Positions 49,794 to 58,509 are shown, numbered from the stretch's first letter. The stretch is 64,000 nucleotides of DNA from Nocardia stercoris (GCF_003696265.1 NZ_RFFH01000017.1:1-64000), one strand, 5' to 3'. The notes: generated from the sequence alone by a model not told the origin. Program-made: numbers and translations.

Positions 49794-50870
49794 ATGGCCC
49801 AGGGGCGCGGCGACAGCGTCGACGAGGTCGATGTGATGCTGCTGGATGCGCTGCACGCGAATCCCCGGGCCAGTTTCGAACGGCTCGGCCCGGCGCTGGG
49901 TATCTCGGCGGTTACCGCGGCACGTCGGTGGCAGCGGCTCAGCGATTCCGGCCGGGCCTGGGTGTCGTCCGTGCCGGGCCCGCAGCTGGCGTTGGTCGGC
50001 GCCGTGTATCAGGTGCGGGCCCAGCCCGGCCGCGTCACCGAGGTCGCGCATGCCCTGAGCGCGGTCCCGCAGGTCGTCAGCGTGTATGCCACCGACGGCG
50101 CCTTCGACCTGCACACCCTCGTGTTCGCCGGAGACATGCCTGCTCTGACCACGCTGCTGCTCGACGCACTACCCCGGATACCCGGAATCGCCTCGGCCCG
50201 ATCCCTTGTCGGCTCGGTCTGGTACAGCGCAGTGCAGTGGCAGCTGGGCGCCATGGACGCCGACCAGAAACGATCGGTGTCCGGCCGGGCAGGCCGGAAG
50301 CAGATCCGCTCCGAGCGCAACCGCGTCTTCGATCAGGCGGACCGGATGTTGTTCGTGGCACTGCAACGCGACGGCCGAGCCCGCTACCGAGATCTGGCCC
50401 GGACGGTCGGTACGTCCGAGACGCTGGTCCGGCGCCGCGTGGAAACCCTCGTCGATCGCGGAATGCTGTCCTTCCGAACCGATTTCGCGCGCAGCGAAGG
50501 TGGCTGGCCGGTCGAATATGTGCTCTGGCTGTCAGTCCCCCTTGATCGGCTCGACGATCTGGGCGCGGAGATCGGATCGTGGCCGCAGACCCGGATCTGC
50601 CTGTCTACGACCGGCACCGCGAATCTCATGGTGATGGGGCAGGTGCACCGGATCCGCGACGTCGCGGGGATTCTGGAACGATTGCCGCCGGAGGTCGTCG
50701 TGGCCGATCAGCGGCTCGTCCTGCGGGCGTTCAAATCGTGGGGACGGCTGCTGAACGCCGACGGCCATGCCCTCGACCATGTTCCGGTCGACCCCTGGGC
50801 ACCGGCCGGCCCGGATCAGGCGGGCCTGAGTTGGGCGCCTTCTTCGTGTTGGGGACCACGCGGGCCGTAG
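49794..50870 (+). CDS. AsnC/Lrp-family regulator with two AsnC units
   Basis: A 358-residue regulator made of two consecutive AsnC/Lrp-type units. The first helix-turn-helix is VDVMLLDALHANPRASFERL followed by GPALGISAVTAARRWQRLSD; the second begins near residue 180 with QADRMLFVALQRDGRARYRD and TVGTSETLVRRRVETLVDRG. Each is followed by a RAM-like ligand domain. The ATG at 49794 has GGAG five bases upstream. It is divergent from the PrpD-lyase-LeuCD operon, about 150 bases apart, and is the likely regulator. Its 3' end overlaps the opposite-strand decarboxylase gene by 55 bases. Confidence 0.88.
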   Translation: MAQGRGDSVDEVDVMLLDALHANPRASFERLGPALGISAVTAARRWQRLSDSGRAWVSSVPGPQLALVGAVYQVRAQPGRVTEVAHALSAVPQVVSVYATDGAFDLHTLVFAGDMPALTTLLLDALPRIPGIASARSLVGSVWYSAVQWQLGAMDADQKRSVSGRAGRKQIRSERNRVFDQADRMLFVALQRDGRARYRDLARTVGTSETLVRRRVETLVDRGMLSFRTDFARSEGGWPVEYVLWLSVPLDRLDDLGAEIGSWPQTRICLSTTGTANLMVMGQVHRIRDVAGILERLPPEVVVADQRLVLRAFKSWGRLLNADGHALDHVPVDPWAPAGPDQAGLSWAPSSCWGPRGP

Positions 50871-52522
50871 TCGAGTTCGGCTCCCCGGTTGCTGCTGGCC
50901 GCAATCGCGGCGGGGGAATCGAAGCGATCCATGATCGATTCCACGAAGATCAACGTGTCGTTGGACACCGACATGGCGTCGCGCAGGTCCGCCACCGTCC
51001 GGACGACGAACGACCGGGCCGCGGTGTCGGGTCGGAGCATCTTCGGCAGCTCCGCGTACGCCCAGGTCGCAATATCGTTGTAGGACTCGGTCTTTCCGAG
51101 GTACCCACGCTCGATGGTGTATCCCCCGTTGTTGATCAGGAAGATCACCGGCTTGTGGTCGTGCCGCAGGACCGTCGACAACTCCTGCGCCGTCTGCTGG
51201 AACGAACCGTCACCGACGAACAGCAGGTGGCGCCGGTCCGGTGCCGCGGTCAGCGTGCCGAGCAGGGCGGCGACCGAATAGCCGATCGAGCCCCAATTGA
51301 CCGATCCCACGAACGTGCAGCCGGACGGGAGTTGCAGGCCGAACAGGGCGTACGACGTGCCGTTGTCGACGAGCAACACATCTCCGGGCCGGAGATAGTC
51401 CTGCACGGCCCGCCAGTAGGCGGTCTGGGTCAGGTCAGCCGCGCCGTCGGTGTCGACAGGTGGCGCCGCTGCCGCCGGCCGGGTCACGACCCGGTCGGTG
51501 ACCTGCGGCACCGCCGCGCAGACGTCGCGGAGAACCTCCGCGAGCGTCACCGCCTGATAGTTGTCGTCGCCGACGTCGACCGAGTAGCTCCGCAGGTGGA
51601 TCGCCCCGGCGGGCAACGCGGCCGTGAAATCGCCCGTGGTCACCTCGATCGGCCGGTACCCGATGCAGAGCAGGCAGTCGCTGTTCTCCACCGCGTCGAG
51701 GGTGTGCTGGGCGCTTGCCTTTCCGTTGTAGACACCGACGTAGCAGGGCAAGGTCTCGTCGATCACCGCCTTGGCGGTATTGAGAACCGCGACCGGAGTG
51801 CGCATCTTCGTGGCGAGCGCGGTGATCTGGTCGGCGACCCCGAACCGGTCCGCGTCCAGATCCACCAGAATCGCCGGCGACTTCGCAGCGGACAAGCGGC
51901 CCGCGATCGCGGTGACGCACGACGCCAACCGTTCAGGGTCGCTGGACGGTTGCGCGAGAATCAACGGGCCGTCCGGAACTTCGATCTCGAGGTAGGCGAT
52001 GTCGGAAGGCAACTCCAGATAGACCGGCAGCTTCTCCCGCCACGCCGTGGCGATCAGCCGGTCGATCTCGGCAGCCGCATTCCGTGGCGTCAGCCTGGCG
52101 TGTGCGGCGGTGACCTGCGCGAAAGCGCCGAGGAAGCGATCCCAGGTCCCGTCGGCCATCGAATGGTGCATCCCCAGACCACGATCGATGGACCGCAGCG
52201 GAATCGACCCGCAGATACAGATCACCGGAACATGCTCGGCATAGCAGCCGGCGATGCCGTTGATCGCACTCATCGCACCGACCGCGTTCGTGACCAGGAG
52301 CGCGCCCATACCGTTCAACCGCGCGTAGCCGTCGGCCGCATAGGAGGCGTTCAACTCGCTGCAATTGCCCACCCACTCCACGGTGCCGTGGTCCTCGAGC
52401 TGGTGGAGCAACTCGAGGTTGTAGTCACCGGGCACGCCGAACAGATGACCGATCCCCGCCTCGGCCAGACGGCGAATCAGAAAGTCGCCGACCGTCATTC
52501 GTCGAGTCTCGCGCTCGGGCAT
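50816..52522 (-). CDS. ThDP-dependent 2-oxo-acid decarboxylase (pyruvate/indolepyruvate decarboxylase-like)
   Basis: A 568-residue thiamine-diphosphate enzyme. VGDFLIRRLAEAGIGHLFGV, then PGDYNLELL, is the decarboxylase start; VGNCSELNASYAADGYAR holds the cofactor-activating glutamate; GLGMHHSMADG supplies the paired histidines of pyruvate and indolepyruvate decarboxylases; LLFVGDGSFQQTAQELSTVL with INNGGYTIE is the ThDP-Mg2+ motif (GDG...NN). It should decarboxylate a 2-oxo acid to an aldehyde. A GGAGG box precedes the ATG at 52522. Tail-to-tail overlap with the AsnC gene is noted. Branched-chain or aromatic substrates are as likely as pyruvate. Confidence 0.88.
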   Translation of the reverse strand: MPERETRRMTVGDFLIRRLAEAGIGHLFGVPGDYNLELLHQLEDHGTVEWVGNCSELNASYAADGYARLNGMGALLVTNAVGAMSAINGIAGCYAEHVPVICICGSIPLRSIDRGLGMHHSMADGTWDRFLGAFAQVTAAHARLTPRNAAAEIDRLIATAWREKLPVYLELPSDIAYLEIEVPDGPLILAQPSSDPERLASCVTAIAGRLSAAKSPAILVDLDADRFGVADQITALATKMRTPVAVLNTAKAVIDETLPCYVGVYNGKASAQHTLDAVENSDCLLCIGYRPIEVTTGDFTAALPAGAIHLRSYSVDVGDDNYQAVTLAEVLRDVCAAVPQVTDRVVTRPAAAAPPVDTDGAADLTQTAYWRAVQDYLRPGDVLLVDNGTSYALFGLQLPSGCTFVGSVNWGSIGYSVAALLGTLTAAPDRRHLLFVGDGSFQQTAQELSTVLRHDHKPVIFLINNGGYTIERGYLGKTESYNDIATWAYAELPKMLRPDTAARSFVVRTVADLRDAMSVSNDTLIFVESIMDRFDSPAAIAASSNRGAELDYGPRGPQHEEGAQLRPA

Positions 52523-52619
52523 GCTGTGCTCCTCCGTGTCGTCTCAGGCTGACATCTCGGTCCCGCGCCGGTCCGGTCGCACCCAAAGCCACATATCCGG
52601 CCGCCGAATCGCGTTCACG

Positions 52620-53321
52620 TCAAGCACCTTTGAGGAGTTCGACCATCCGGCCGCCCAGCACGGCGGCCGAGGCCGGGTTCTGGCCGGTGACCAGATTGCG
52701 GTCCTCGACCATGTACGGCTCCCAGATCGGGCCACGGCTGAACTGCACCCCGATCTTCGCCTTCAGATCGGTCTCCAGCAGCCACGGCGCGATCGCCGCG
52801 ACGCCGACGGCCTCTTCCTCCTCGTCGGTGAAACAGGTCATGCGGTAGCCGGTGAACGGAGATTCACCGTGGATCCGGGTCGACAGGATCGACGCTGGGG
52901 CGTGGCACACGATGAACAGCGGATTCCCCGACGCCAGCTGCCGGCGCAGCAGACGCCCGCAGTCGGCATCGAAGGCCAGGTCCGCCATCGGCCCGTGCCC
53001 ACCCGGCAGGTACACCGCGTCGTAGTCCTCGAGCCGTATGTCCGACAGTTGCAGCGGCCGCCGCAGCGCCTCCGCCTCCCGGATGATCGACTCCATCCGC
53101 AGCGCCCCGTCGATACCGCCGTTCATCGCCGGGCGCAGACTCATCATGTCCGGCGTCGGGATCACCCCGCCTGGTGTCGCCACGACCACCTCGTGACCAG
53201 CATCGGTCAGGATCCGGTACGGGTTCGCGAACTCCTCCGCCCAGTAACCGGTCGCATACCGCGAACCGTCCTTCACCACCCAGTAACTGGCACCACTGAC
53301 AATGAACAGGACCTTCGCCAC
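52620..53321 (-). CDS. DJ-1/PfpI-family protein, Hsp31/glyoxalase III-like
   Basis: A 233-residue DJ-1 superfamily protein of the Hsp31-like branch. SGYWAEEF in the form TGYWAEEFANPYRILTDAGH provides the conserved glutamate, YLPGGHGPMADLAFDADCGR is the nucleotide-fold strand and loop, and PLFIVCHAPASILSTRIHGE holds the nucleophilic cysteine-histidine pair. Such proteins convert methylglyoxal to lactate without glutathione or act as chaperones. The GTG start at 53321 has AGGAG upstream. It lies 97 bases before the decarboxylase gene on the same strand; aldehyde stress from that enzyme might be the link. Confidence 0.88.
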   Translation of the reverse strand: MAKVLFIVSGASYWVVKDGSRYATGYWAEEFANPYRILTDAGHEVVVATPGGVIPTPDMMSLRPAMNGGIDGALRMESIIREAEALRRPLQLSDIRLEDYDAVYLPGGHGPMADLAFDADCGRLLRRQLASGNPLFIVCHAPASILSTRIHGESPFTGYRMTCFTDEEEEAVGVAAIAPWLLETDLKAKIGVQFSRGPIWEPYMVEDRNLVTGQNPASAAVLGGRMVELLKGA

Positions 53322-53412
53322 AGCAATACTCCTCTTCGATTCCGTGTGGTCGTCGAGTTCGGTGCGACTGCTCGCGAACTGTGGCCGCCGATCTGCGCGC
53401 GACTGCCGCGGG

Positions 53413-54234
53413 TTATTGCCGGATGAAGTTCAGGATGTCCGCGTCCAGCTGCCGCTGGTATTCGCCGAAGATCCCGTGTGGCGCACCCGGATACACCTTC
53501 AGGGTGCCATTGCGGACCAGGTCGATGGACTTGCGGGCCGCATCCGCGATGGGCACGATCTGGTCGTCGTCGCCGTGGGCGATGAGGATCGGTACCTCGA
53601 GTGCGCGTAGGTCCTCTGTTTGATCGGTTTCACTGAATGCCTTGACGCAGTCGTACGCGGCAGCGAGGTTGACCAGCATGCTCTGCCGCCAGAAGTCGTC
53701 GATCGCGCCCTGGGACACGGTGGCGCCGTCGCGATTGAAACCGTAGAACGCGAGCGCGAGGTCCTTGTAGTACTGGGATCGGTCGGCGAGCAAACCGGCC
53801 CGGATACCGTCGAAGACCTCGATCGGGGTGCCGTCCGGGTTGGTGTCGGAGCGGACCATGATCGGTGGGATGGCGCCGCACGTGATCACCTTCGCGACCC
53901 GGCCCTGCCCGAACTGAGCCGCGTACCGGACGACTTCACCGCCACCGGTGGAGTGACCGACCAGGATGACGTCCCGCAGGTCGAGGTGCTCGATCACTTC
54001 GGACAGATCCCGTGCGTACGTCGTCAGATCGTTGCCGGTGTAGGTCTTCGACGACCTGCCGTGGCCACGCCGATCGTGGGCTATCGTGCGATACCCCGCG
54101 TCGGCGAACAGTTTCAATTCGAGCTGCCAGGCGTCGGAACACAGCGGCCAGCCGTGGCTCATGACGACGGGCTGGCCCGACCCGTTGTCGGTGTAGTAGA
54201 TCTCGGTTCCGTCCGATACGGTCACAAAAGGCAT
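53413..54234 (-). CDS. Alpha/beta hydrolase, cofactor-free chloroperoxidase/esterase-like
   Basis: A 273-residue alpha/beta hydrolase of the non-haem chloroperoxidase group. MPFVTVSDGTEIYYTDNGSG is the characteristic N-terminus, VVMSHGWPLCSDAWQLELKL the oxyanion loop, HDRRGHGRSS the conserved turn, and VILVGHSTGGGEVVRYAAQF the serine elbow. The acid lies in IAHGDDDQIVP and the histidine in YPGAPHGIFGEYQ. The ATG at 54234 with GGAGG upstream is the start; the frame continuing to 55107 runs through another gene and is rejected. It is divergent from the tandem muconolactone isomerase-like gene. Confidence 0.9.
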   Translation of the reverse strand: MPFVTVSDGTEIYYTDNGSGQPVVMSHGWPLCSDAWQLELKLFADAGYRTIAHDRRGHGRSSKTYTGNDLTTYARDLSEVIEHLDLRDVILVGHSTGGGEVVRYAAQFGQGRVAKVITCGAIPPIMVRSDTNPDGTPIEVFDGIRAGLLADRSQYYKDLALAFYGFNRDGATVSQGAIDDFWRQSMLVNLAAAYDCVKAFSETDQTEDLRALEVPILIAHGDDDQIVPIADAARKSIDLVRNGTLKVYPGAPHGIFGEYQRQLDADILNFIRQ

Positions 54235-54376
54235 TGCGTCCTCCAGAACATTCGGGGAACAGCGAGGCCGGACGATCCCGGCGACCTGCCGAGAGACATC
54301 GCACGAGCATATTCGAGCGACATCACGGCCCGGGTCGCTGCCGCTGATCGTGTCCCGATCGAGAGAGAGGGTTGCT

Positions 54377-54985
54377 GTGGAATTCCTCGTCGACATGACG
54401 ACACACGTTCCGCCCCGAACATCCCCGGCCGCCGTCGACGACATGCGGGCCCGTGAGGCACTCCGCGCGCACGAACTGGCGGTTACGGGCCACCTCCTGC
54501 GGCTGTGGCGGCCGCCCTTCACGCCGGGACAGTGGCGGACACTCGGGCTGTTCTCCGCCGCGACCGCGGACCAGCTCGAGACCGAACTCGCGTCGATGCC
54601 GCTGCGCGTCTGGCGCACCGATGCGGTGATACCGCTGGCGGCACATTCCAACGACCCAGGCAACCGGACCTCGGCGTCGCCCTCGACCGAATTCCTCGTG
54701 ACGATGACCATCACCGTGCCGCAAGGTGTCACCAGCGCCGTGATCGAGGATCGGGAGGCCGGTGAGGCCGTTCGCGCCGGCGAACTCGCGGCGCGCGGCA
54801 TTCTGCGCCGGCTCTGGAAACTCCCCGCCGAAACCGGCGAACAGCGGACCCTGGGCCTGTGGGCTGCGCCGGACGAGCCGGTCCTGACCTCGACGTTCCG
54901 TTCACTCCCGCTGTACGACTGGATGGTCGTCGCCACAACGCCACTGTCGGCACACCCGAGTGACCCGCTGAGCGCAGCAGCCTGA
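54377..54985 (+). CDS. Tandem muconolactone isomerase-like protein
   Basis: A protein of about 202 residues made of two copies of a muconolactone delta-isomerase domain. Copy one begins VEFLVDMTTHVPPRTSPAAV with LLRLWRPPFTPGQWRTLGLF, and copy two TEFLVTMTITVPQGVTSAVI with LRRLWKLPAETGEQRTLGLW; each ends in a SLP/SMPL segment and an HxxDP tail. A single domain (about 95 residues) is the family norm, and it forms a decamer, so an internal fusion is unusual. The GTG start at 54377 is preceded by AGAGAGAGG. It may isomerise a lactone or have become a binding protein. It is divergent from the chloroperoxidase-like gene. Confidence 0.82.
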   Translation: MEFLVDMTTHVPPRTSPAAVDDMRAREALRAHELAVTGHLLRLWRPPFTPGQWRTLGLFSAATADQLETELASMPLRVWRTDAVIPLAAHSNDPGNRTSASPSTEFLVTMTITVPQGVTSAVIEDREAGEAVRAGELAARGILRRLWKLPAETGEQRTLGLWAAPDEPVLTSTFRSLPLYDWMVVATTPLSAHPSDPLSAAA

Positions 54986-55163
54986 ACCCCACCGGATGGA
55001 CCGTGTCCTCCCTCGACCCGGCACCACCGTGGGCGCCACCCGATCGATCGCCCACCCATGCCGGACCGCTTGAACCCCACACAGATTCGTGGGCACCTAC
55101 GACCCACCCTCCCCCTACGAAGGAACCGCCCCGGCGACCTCCTCCGCGAGAAAAGAGAGCGCA

Positions 55164-55601
55164 GTGATCGATCACGTCTACATCTCCGTCACCGATATCG
55201 ACCGGGCACTGGCCTTCTACCTCGAAGCCCTCGGCCCTGTGGGCTGGAGGGCGTTCGGGAACTACCGCGCCGCCGACGGACCGGCGGGTGTGCCGGACCT
55301 GTTCGGCATCGGTGACGCCGACTACATCTCGGGCGCGCGGATCGGCTCGAGTATTTGGTTGCGGCAGCGTGTATCCGGTGAGACGGGCCTGTACCTGGGC
55401 ATCGTCTGTGACAGCAACGCCATGGTCGACGCAGCGTATGCCGCCGCCATCAGCGCCGGCGGCATCGACGAAGGCGAGCCATCCGACCGAACCTACTTCG
55501 CACCCGGTTACTACGCCGCCAACGTCCGCGATGTCGACGGCAACCGCCTGGAGTTCGTCCACAAGGCATGGAACACGCCCACGGAACCCGGCCGCGACTG
55601 A
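55164..55601 (+). CDS. VOC-superfamily (glyoxalase/dioxygenase-like) protein
   Basis: A 145-residue vicinal-oxygen-chelate protein. VIDHVYISVTDIDRALAFYL is the first beta-alpha-beta unit with the first metal-ligand histidine, and DVDGNRLEFVHKAW carries the glutamate at the end of the second unit. The GTG start at 55164 has a GAGAG box and begins just before the conserved IDHV; the upstream frame to 55089 is proline-rich and unlikely. It is probably a metal-dependent lyase, dioxygenase or resistance protein of unknown substrate. It converges with the truncated MmyB-type regulator. Confidence 0.85.
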   Translation: MIDHVYISVTDIDRALAFYLEALGPVGWRAFGNYRAADGPAGVPDLFGIGDADYISGARIGSSIWLRQRVSGETGLYLGIVCDSNAMVDAAYAAAISAGGIDEGEPSDRTYFAPGYYAANVRDVDGNRLEFVHKAWNTPTEPGRD

Positions 55602-55631
55602 GACCGTTTCCGATCGGTCACCACCGTCGGA

Positions 55632-56312
55632 TCACAGCGTTCGCAGTGTGCGGTCGGACGGTGATCCGGGTTCGACGGTGTACAGACCGAGGGTTTGGTC
55701 GAGATCGCCCGTGGGAGTGAATGCCTCGAATCCCAGGGTGAGCTCACCCAGGTCCGGGTGGCGGTAGCGTTTGGCGCCGAAAGTCGGCCGGAATACGTCC
55801 TGCTGCGGCCACCACCGGCGGAAATCCGGGTCGGCGGACAGCTCCGTGATCAGGGCGGCAAGTTTCGGATCGTTCGGGTGATGACCGGCGTAGAGGTGCA
55901 GCATCCCGATGTTCTCGCGCGCGGTCTCGGACCATTCCACGTAGAGGTCGCGGGCCGCGGGGTCGAGGAACATGAAGCGAGCCATGTTCCAGGCGCCGGT
56001 CGAGTCGTCGCCGAAGCTGGGATAGAAGGTGCGCGCCAGACGGTTCATGGCGAGTACGTCGAGGCGGTGGCCGAGGATCAGCGCCGGGATGGTGGTGATG
56101 TTGTCCAGTACCCGAACAAGGCCGGGCCGGGCCTGCTGAACTGTCGGCTGCGACTGCCGCGCAACAGGTTTCGCGAGGGCGAATAAGTGGTCCCGCTCGG
56201 TTGCGTCGAGTTGCAGGGCTCGGGCCACGGCGTCCAGGACCGCGGTGGAGACATGCCTGTTGCGGCCCCGCTCGAGCCGCACGTAGTAGTCGACGCTGAC
56301 TCCGATCGGCAT
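55632..56312 (-). CDS. 5'-truncated MmyB-like helix-turn-helix regulator
   Basis: The 226-residue frame begins MPIGVSVDYYVRLERGR. In full-length actinobacterial MmyB-type regulators this GVSVDYYxRLERGR segment is the recognition helix at about residue 45-50, preceded by the first helices (RRxxxGLRREEVAALA). Here those are absent and an in-frame TGA directly precedes the ATG. The C-terminal MmyB ligand-binding domain is complete (PALILGHRLDVLAMNRLART, then FYPSFGDD, to the end). The gene therefore lost its 5' end, exactly where the BREX island begins. DNA binding should be impaired, so it is probably a relic. Confidence 0.7.
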   Translation of the reverse strand: MPIGVSVDYYVRLERGRNRHVSTAVLDAVARALQLDATERDHLFALAKPVARQSQPTVQQARPGLVRVLDNITTIPALILGHRLDVLAMNRLARTFYPSFGDDSTGAWNMARFMFLDPAARDLYVEWSETARENIGMLHLYAGHHPNDPKLAALITELSADPDFRRWWPQQDVFRPTFGAKRYRHPDLGELTLGFEAFTPTGDLDQTLGLYTVEPGSPSDRTLRTL

Positions 56313-56372
56313 TCAATTAGTTGACATTAGCTGATCTGCGGAAACCCTGCAAACTACGAACCAGGAATGATG

Positions 56373-58499
56373 TCAGCCGTCATCTCGGATGTACGTGACT
56401 CCGAAGGCGCGAAGCTGGCGGAACTCCTGGCGTGTCCTACCGAAGTCCAACCAGCCGCCTTCTTGCTTCTGGAAAATGTCTAGACCACGACCGAGGTTGA
56501 TGCGCCATCCATTGTTTGTGCGGATCCAACGGTCGTGACCGCCGGGGTCCTTGGCCACTTCCACCTTGATCCCCTGCTGGGCGGATCCCTGAACGATCTG
56601 GTGGAGCATCTGCAACTGCTTCTTCTGATACTCAGGATCATCGTCGAGCAGGGTGAACAGCTTGAACAACACCTCGTCAGCAGGGTCCTTCGCCGACGCG
56701 ATCAACGCCAGCAACTCGACCAGGTTCCGGCCCTGGTGACTCATCCGGATATACGGGTCGTGCAACTCGATCTCCGTCGCACCACGCAGGTACGGCATGA
56801 GAAGGGTCTCGTAGGAGACTCCGCGCTGGTTCTCGACGTAGTCCCGGTGCCCTTGGTACAACTCGTCCTTGACCGTCACGAGAGCAGCCGCGGTCGTCGG
56901 CGTAGCCGGATCCGCAGCATCTTCATTGACGCCCCCAGCACTCGGGCGTTCACGGTGATAATGCCCCGGATATTCGTCTTCCTCCAGCGTGGTGACGGCC
57001 GTCCATTCGCCGGCCAGTGGCTGGTAGCCGAAATTCACCGCGGCCATGGTGTCGTCGATACGCAGGATCTGGTCCTTCACACGCTTACGCCCCTCGACCG
57101 CCAAGCGCAGGATCTCCTCGATCTCCTCTGCGGTGGCTTTCTCGTGCGGGTAGAGCAGCTTCATGAGGCCAGAGAAGGTCTTGTGGATGCCGTCGCGGTC
57201 GCGGGTCGAGATGTCTGAGCCAAGCGTGAAATGCGGCTGGTAGCGATCGGAATAGTCGAGGTCCCGCATCGACTTGAGCACCTCGGCGACGTAGTCGACG
57301 ACGAATCCGTACCCGGTGGAGAACATGTCGCCGCGGATCGTGTCGAACTCCCAGCCAGGAATGTAGCAGTGCAAGCGGTCGAGGTAGGCCGGGTCGTGGT
57401 AGCTCTGGGGGAGCTCGTCGAAAAGGTCGGAGTGCTTCAGCATGTACGGCACGGTGTGCGAGGTATTGCCCACGAACACCATCGAGGCCTCTGCGCCGAG
57501 GGTCTCGACTCCACGGGAGAACGACTTATTCGCCATGTAGTTCTTCATGATGTCGACGAGTGCCTTGTCAGTGCGCTTCTTCTTGCCTGCGAACTCGTCG
57601 AATGCAACCACGTCCCAGTAGCCGACGAGCCCGAGGCGGCCGTTGGCGTTGTTGACGAAAAGCTTGGGCACGGTGACCTCACCGCCGGAGATCAGCATGC
57701 CGTGAGGCGAGAACTCCGAGTAGATGTGCGACTTACCGGTTCCCTTCGGGCCGAGCTCGACAAGGTTGTAGTTGCGCTCAACGAACGGGATGAGGCGGAT
57801 GAGCTGGAGTAGCTTTGCGCGATGGCCGAACTTCTCCGGGTCGAAGCCGATCGACTGGATCAGCAGATCGATCCACTCGGCCGTGGTGAACTTCGCCCGC
57901 GCATCCAGGTAATTCTGGTAGTCGAAGTTCGACATCTGGATCGGCTTCAAGCTACCGAGAATCCATGGCACGGCACGGGGGTCATCGCTGTGGAAGTATT
58001 CGATGTCGCACAGGCACCACACGCCACTGACGAGCAGCTTCTGATTCGCGTTCACGGTGCCCGGTTCTACGAGAACTCCGCTGATTCCGAGGTTGGCGAA
58101 GAATGCTTGGTAGACGTCGTCCCTCTCGTTGAGGGTGACGCTCACCTTATCGATGATCCGGAAGCGCCCCTTTTCGCGAATACGCGACTTGACCAGTTCG
58201 GACTCGTTACGGTGCACGTAATGCTGGGCAAGGATCTCTCGCACCCTGTCGATGCCTGCCCGGATCGTGGCGTCATCGTCGGAAGCCGCGTACTGACCGA
58301 GTAGGTACTCCAACACGTAAGAGGGCACGATCGCATTGCCCTTGACTGCCTTGACCAGGTCCTTGCGGACGACGGCGCCGGCGAAGTGCTCGTTGATCTT
58401 GCGATCCAGATCGCTGGGCTGATCGGTTGCTTGCGGCACCTCGGCTTCCAGAACGTCCTCGATGGGCGCGGCCTGGTTCAGGTCGATGTTTTCGCTCAC
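56373..58499 (-). CDS. brxL: BREX protein BrxL (AAA+ ATPase) with an MITD1-like C-terminal domain
   Basis: A 708-residue BREX protein. Residues 1-240 match the N-terminal BrxL region (DRKINEHFAGAVVRKDLVKA); the AAA+ core has Walker A LGPKGTGKS at 249-257 and Walker B VVAFDEFAG at 297-305. BrxL is usually described as Lon-like, but after residue 545 I see no Lon Ser-Lys protease motifs. Instead DPYIR (581-585), HDR (655-657) and NGWRINLGRGLDIFQ (663-677) match the phospholipase-D-like C-terminal domain of MITD1. The GTG at 58499 with GGGAG lies ten bases after the pglZ stop, so it is the last gene of the operon. It would form the ring ATPase of BREX phage exclusion. Confidence 0.9.
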   Translation of the reverse strand: MSENIDLNQAAPIEDVLEAEVPQATDQPSDLDRKINEHFAGAVVRKDLVKAVKGNAIVPSYVLEYLLGQYAASDDDATIRAGIDRVREILAQHYVHRNESELVKSRIREKGRFRIIDKVSVTLNERDDVYQAFFANLGISGVLVEPGTVNANQKLLVSGVWCLCDIEYFHSDDPRAVPWILGSLKPIQMSNFDYQNYLDARAKFTTAEWIDLLIQSIGFDPEKFGHRAKLLQLIRLIPFVERNYNLVELGPKGTGKSHIYSEFSPHGMLISGGEVTVPKLFVNNANGRLGLVGYWDVVAFDEFAGKKKRTDKALVDIMKNYMANKSFSRGVETLGAEASMVFVGNTSHTVPYMLKHSDLFDELPQSYHDPAYLDRLHCYIPGWEFDTIRGDMFSTGYGFVVDYVAEVLKSMRDLDYSDRYQPHFTLGSDISTRDRDGIHKTFSGLMKLLYPHEKATAEEIEEILRLAVEGRKRVKDQILRIDDTMAAVNFGYQPLAGEWTAVTTLEEDEYPGHYHRERPSAGGVNEDAADPATPTTAAALVTVKDELYQGHRDYVENQRGVSYETLLMPYLRGATEIELHDPYIRMSHQGRNLVELLALIASAKDPADEVLFKLFTLLDDDPEYQKKQLQMLHQIVQGSAQQGIKVEVAKDPGGHDRWIRTNNGWRINLGRGLDIFQKQEGGWLDFGRTRQEFRQLRAFGVTYIRDDG

Positions 58500-58509
58500 C
58501 GTCGCTCCC

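Noticed and set aside
54235..55107. Upstream extension of the chloroperoxidase-like frame to 55107
   Set aside because: It runs antisense through the tandem isomerase gene; family homology starts at the ATG at 54234, which has a GGAGG box.
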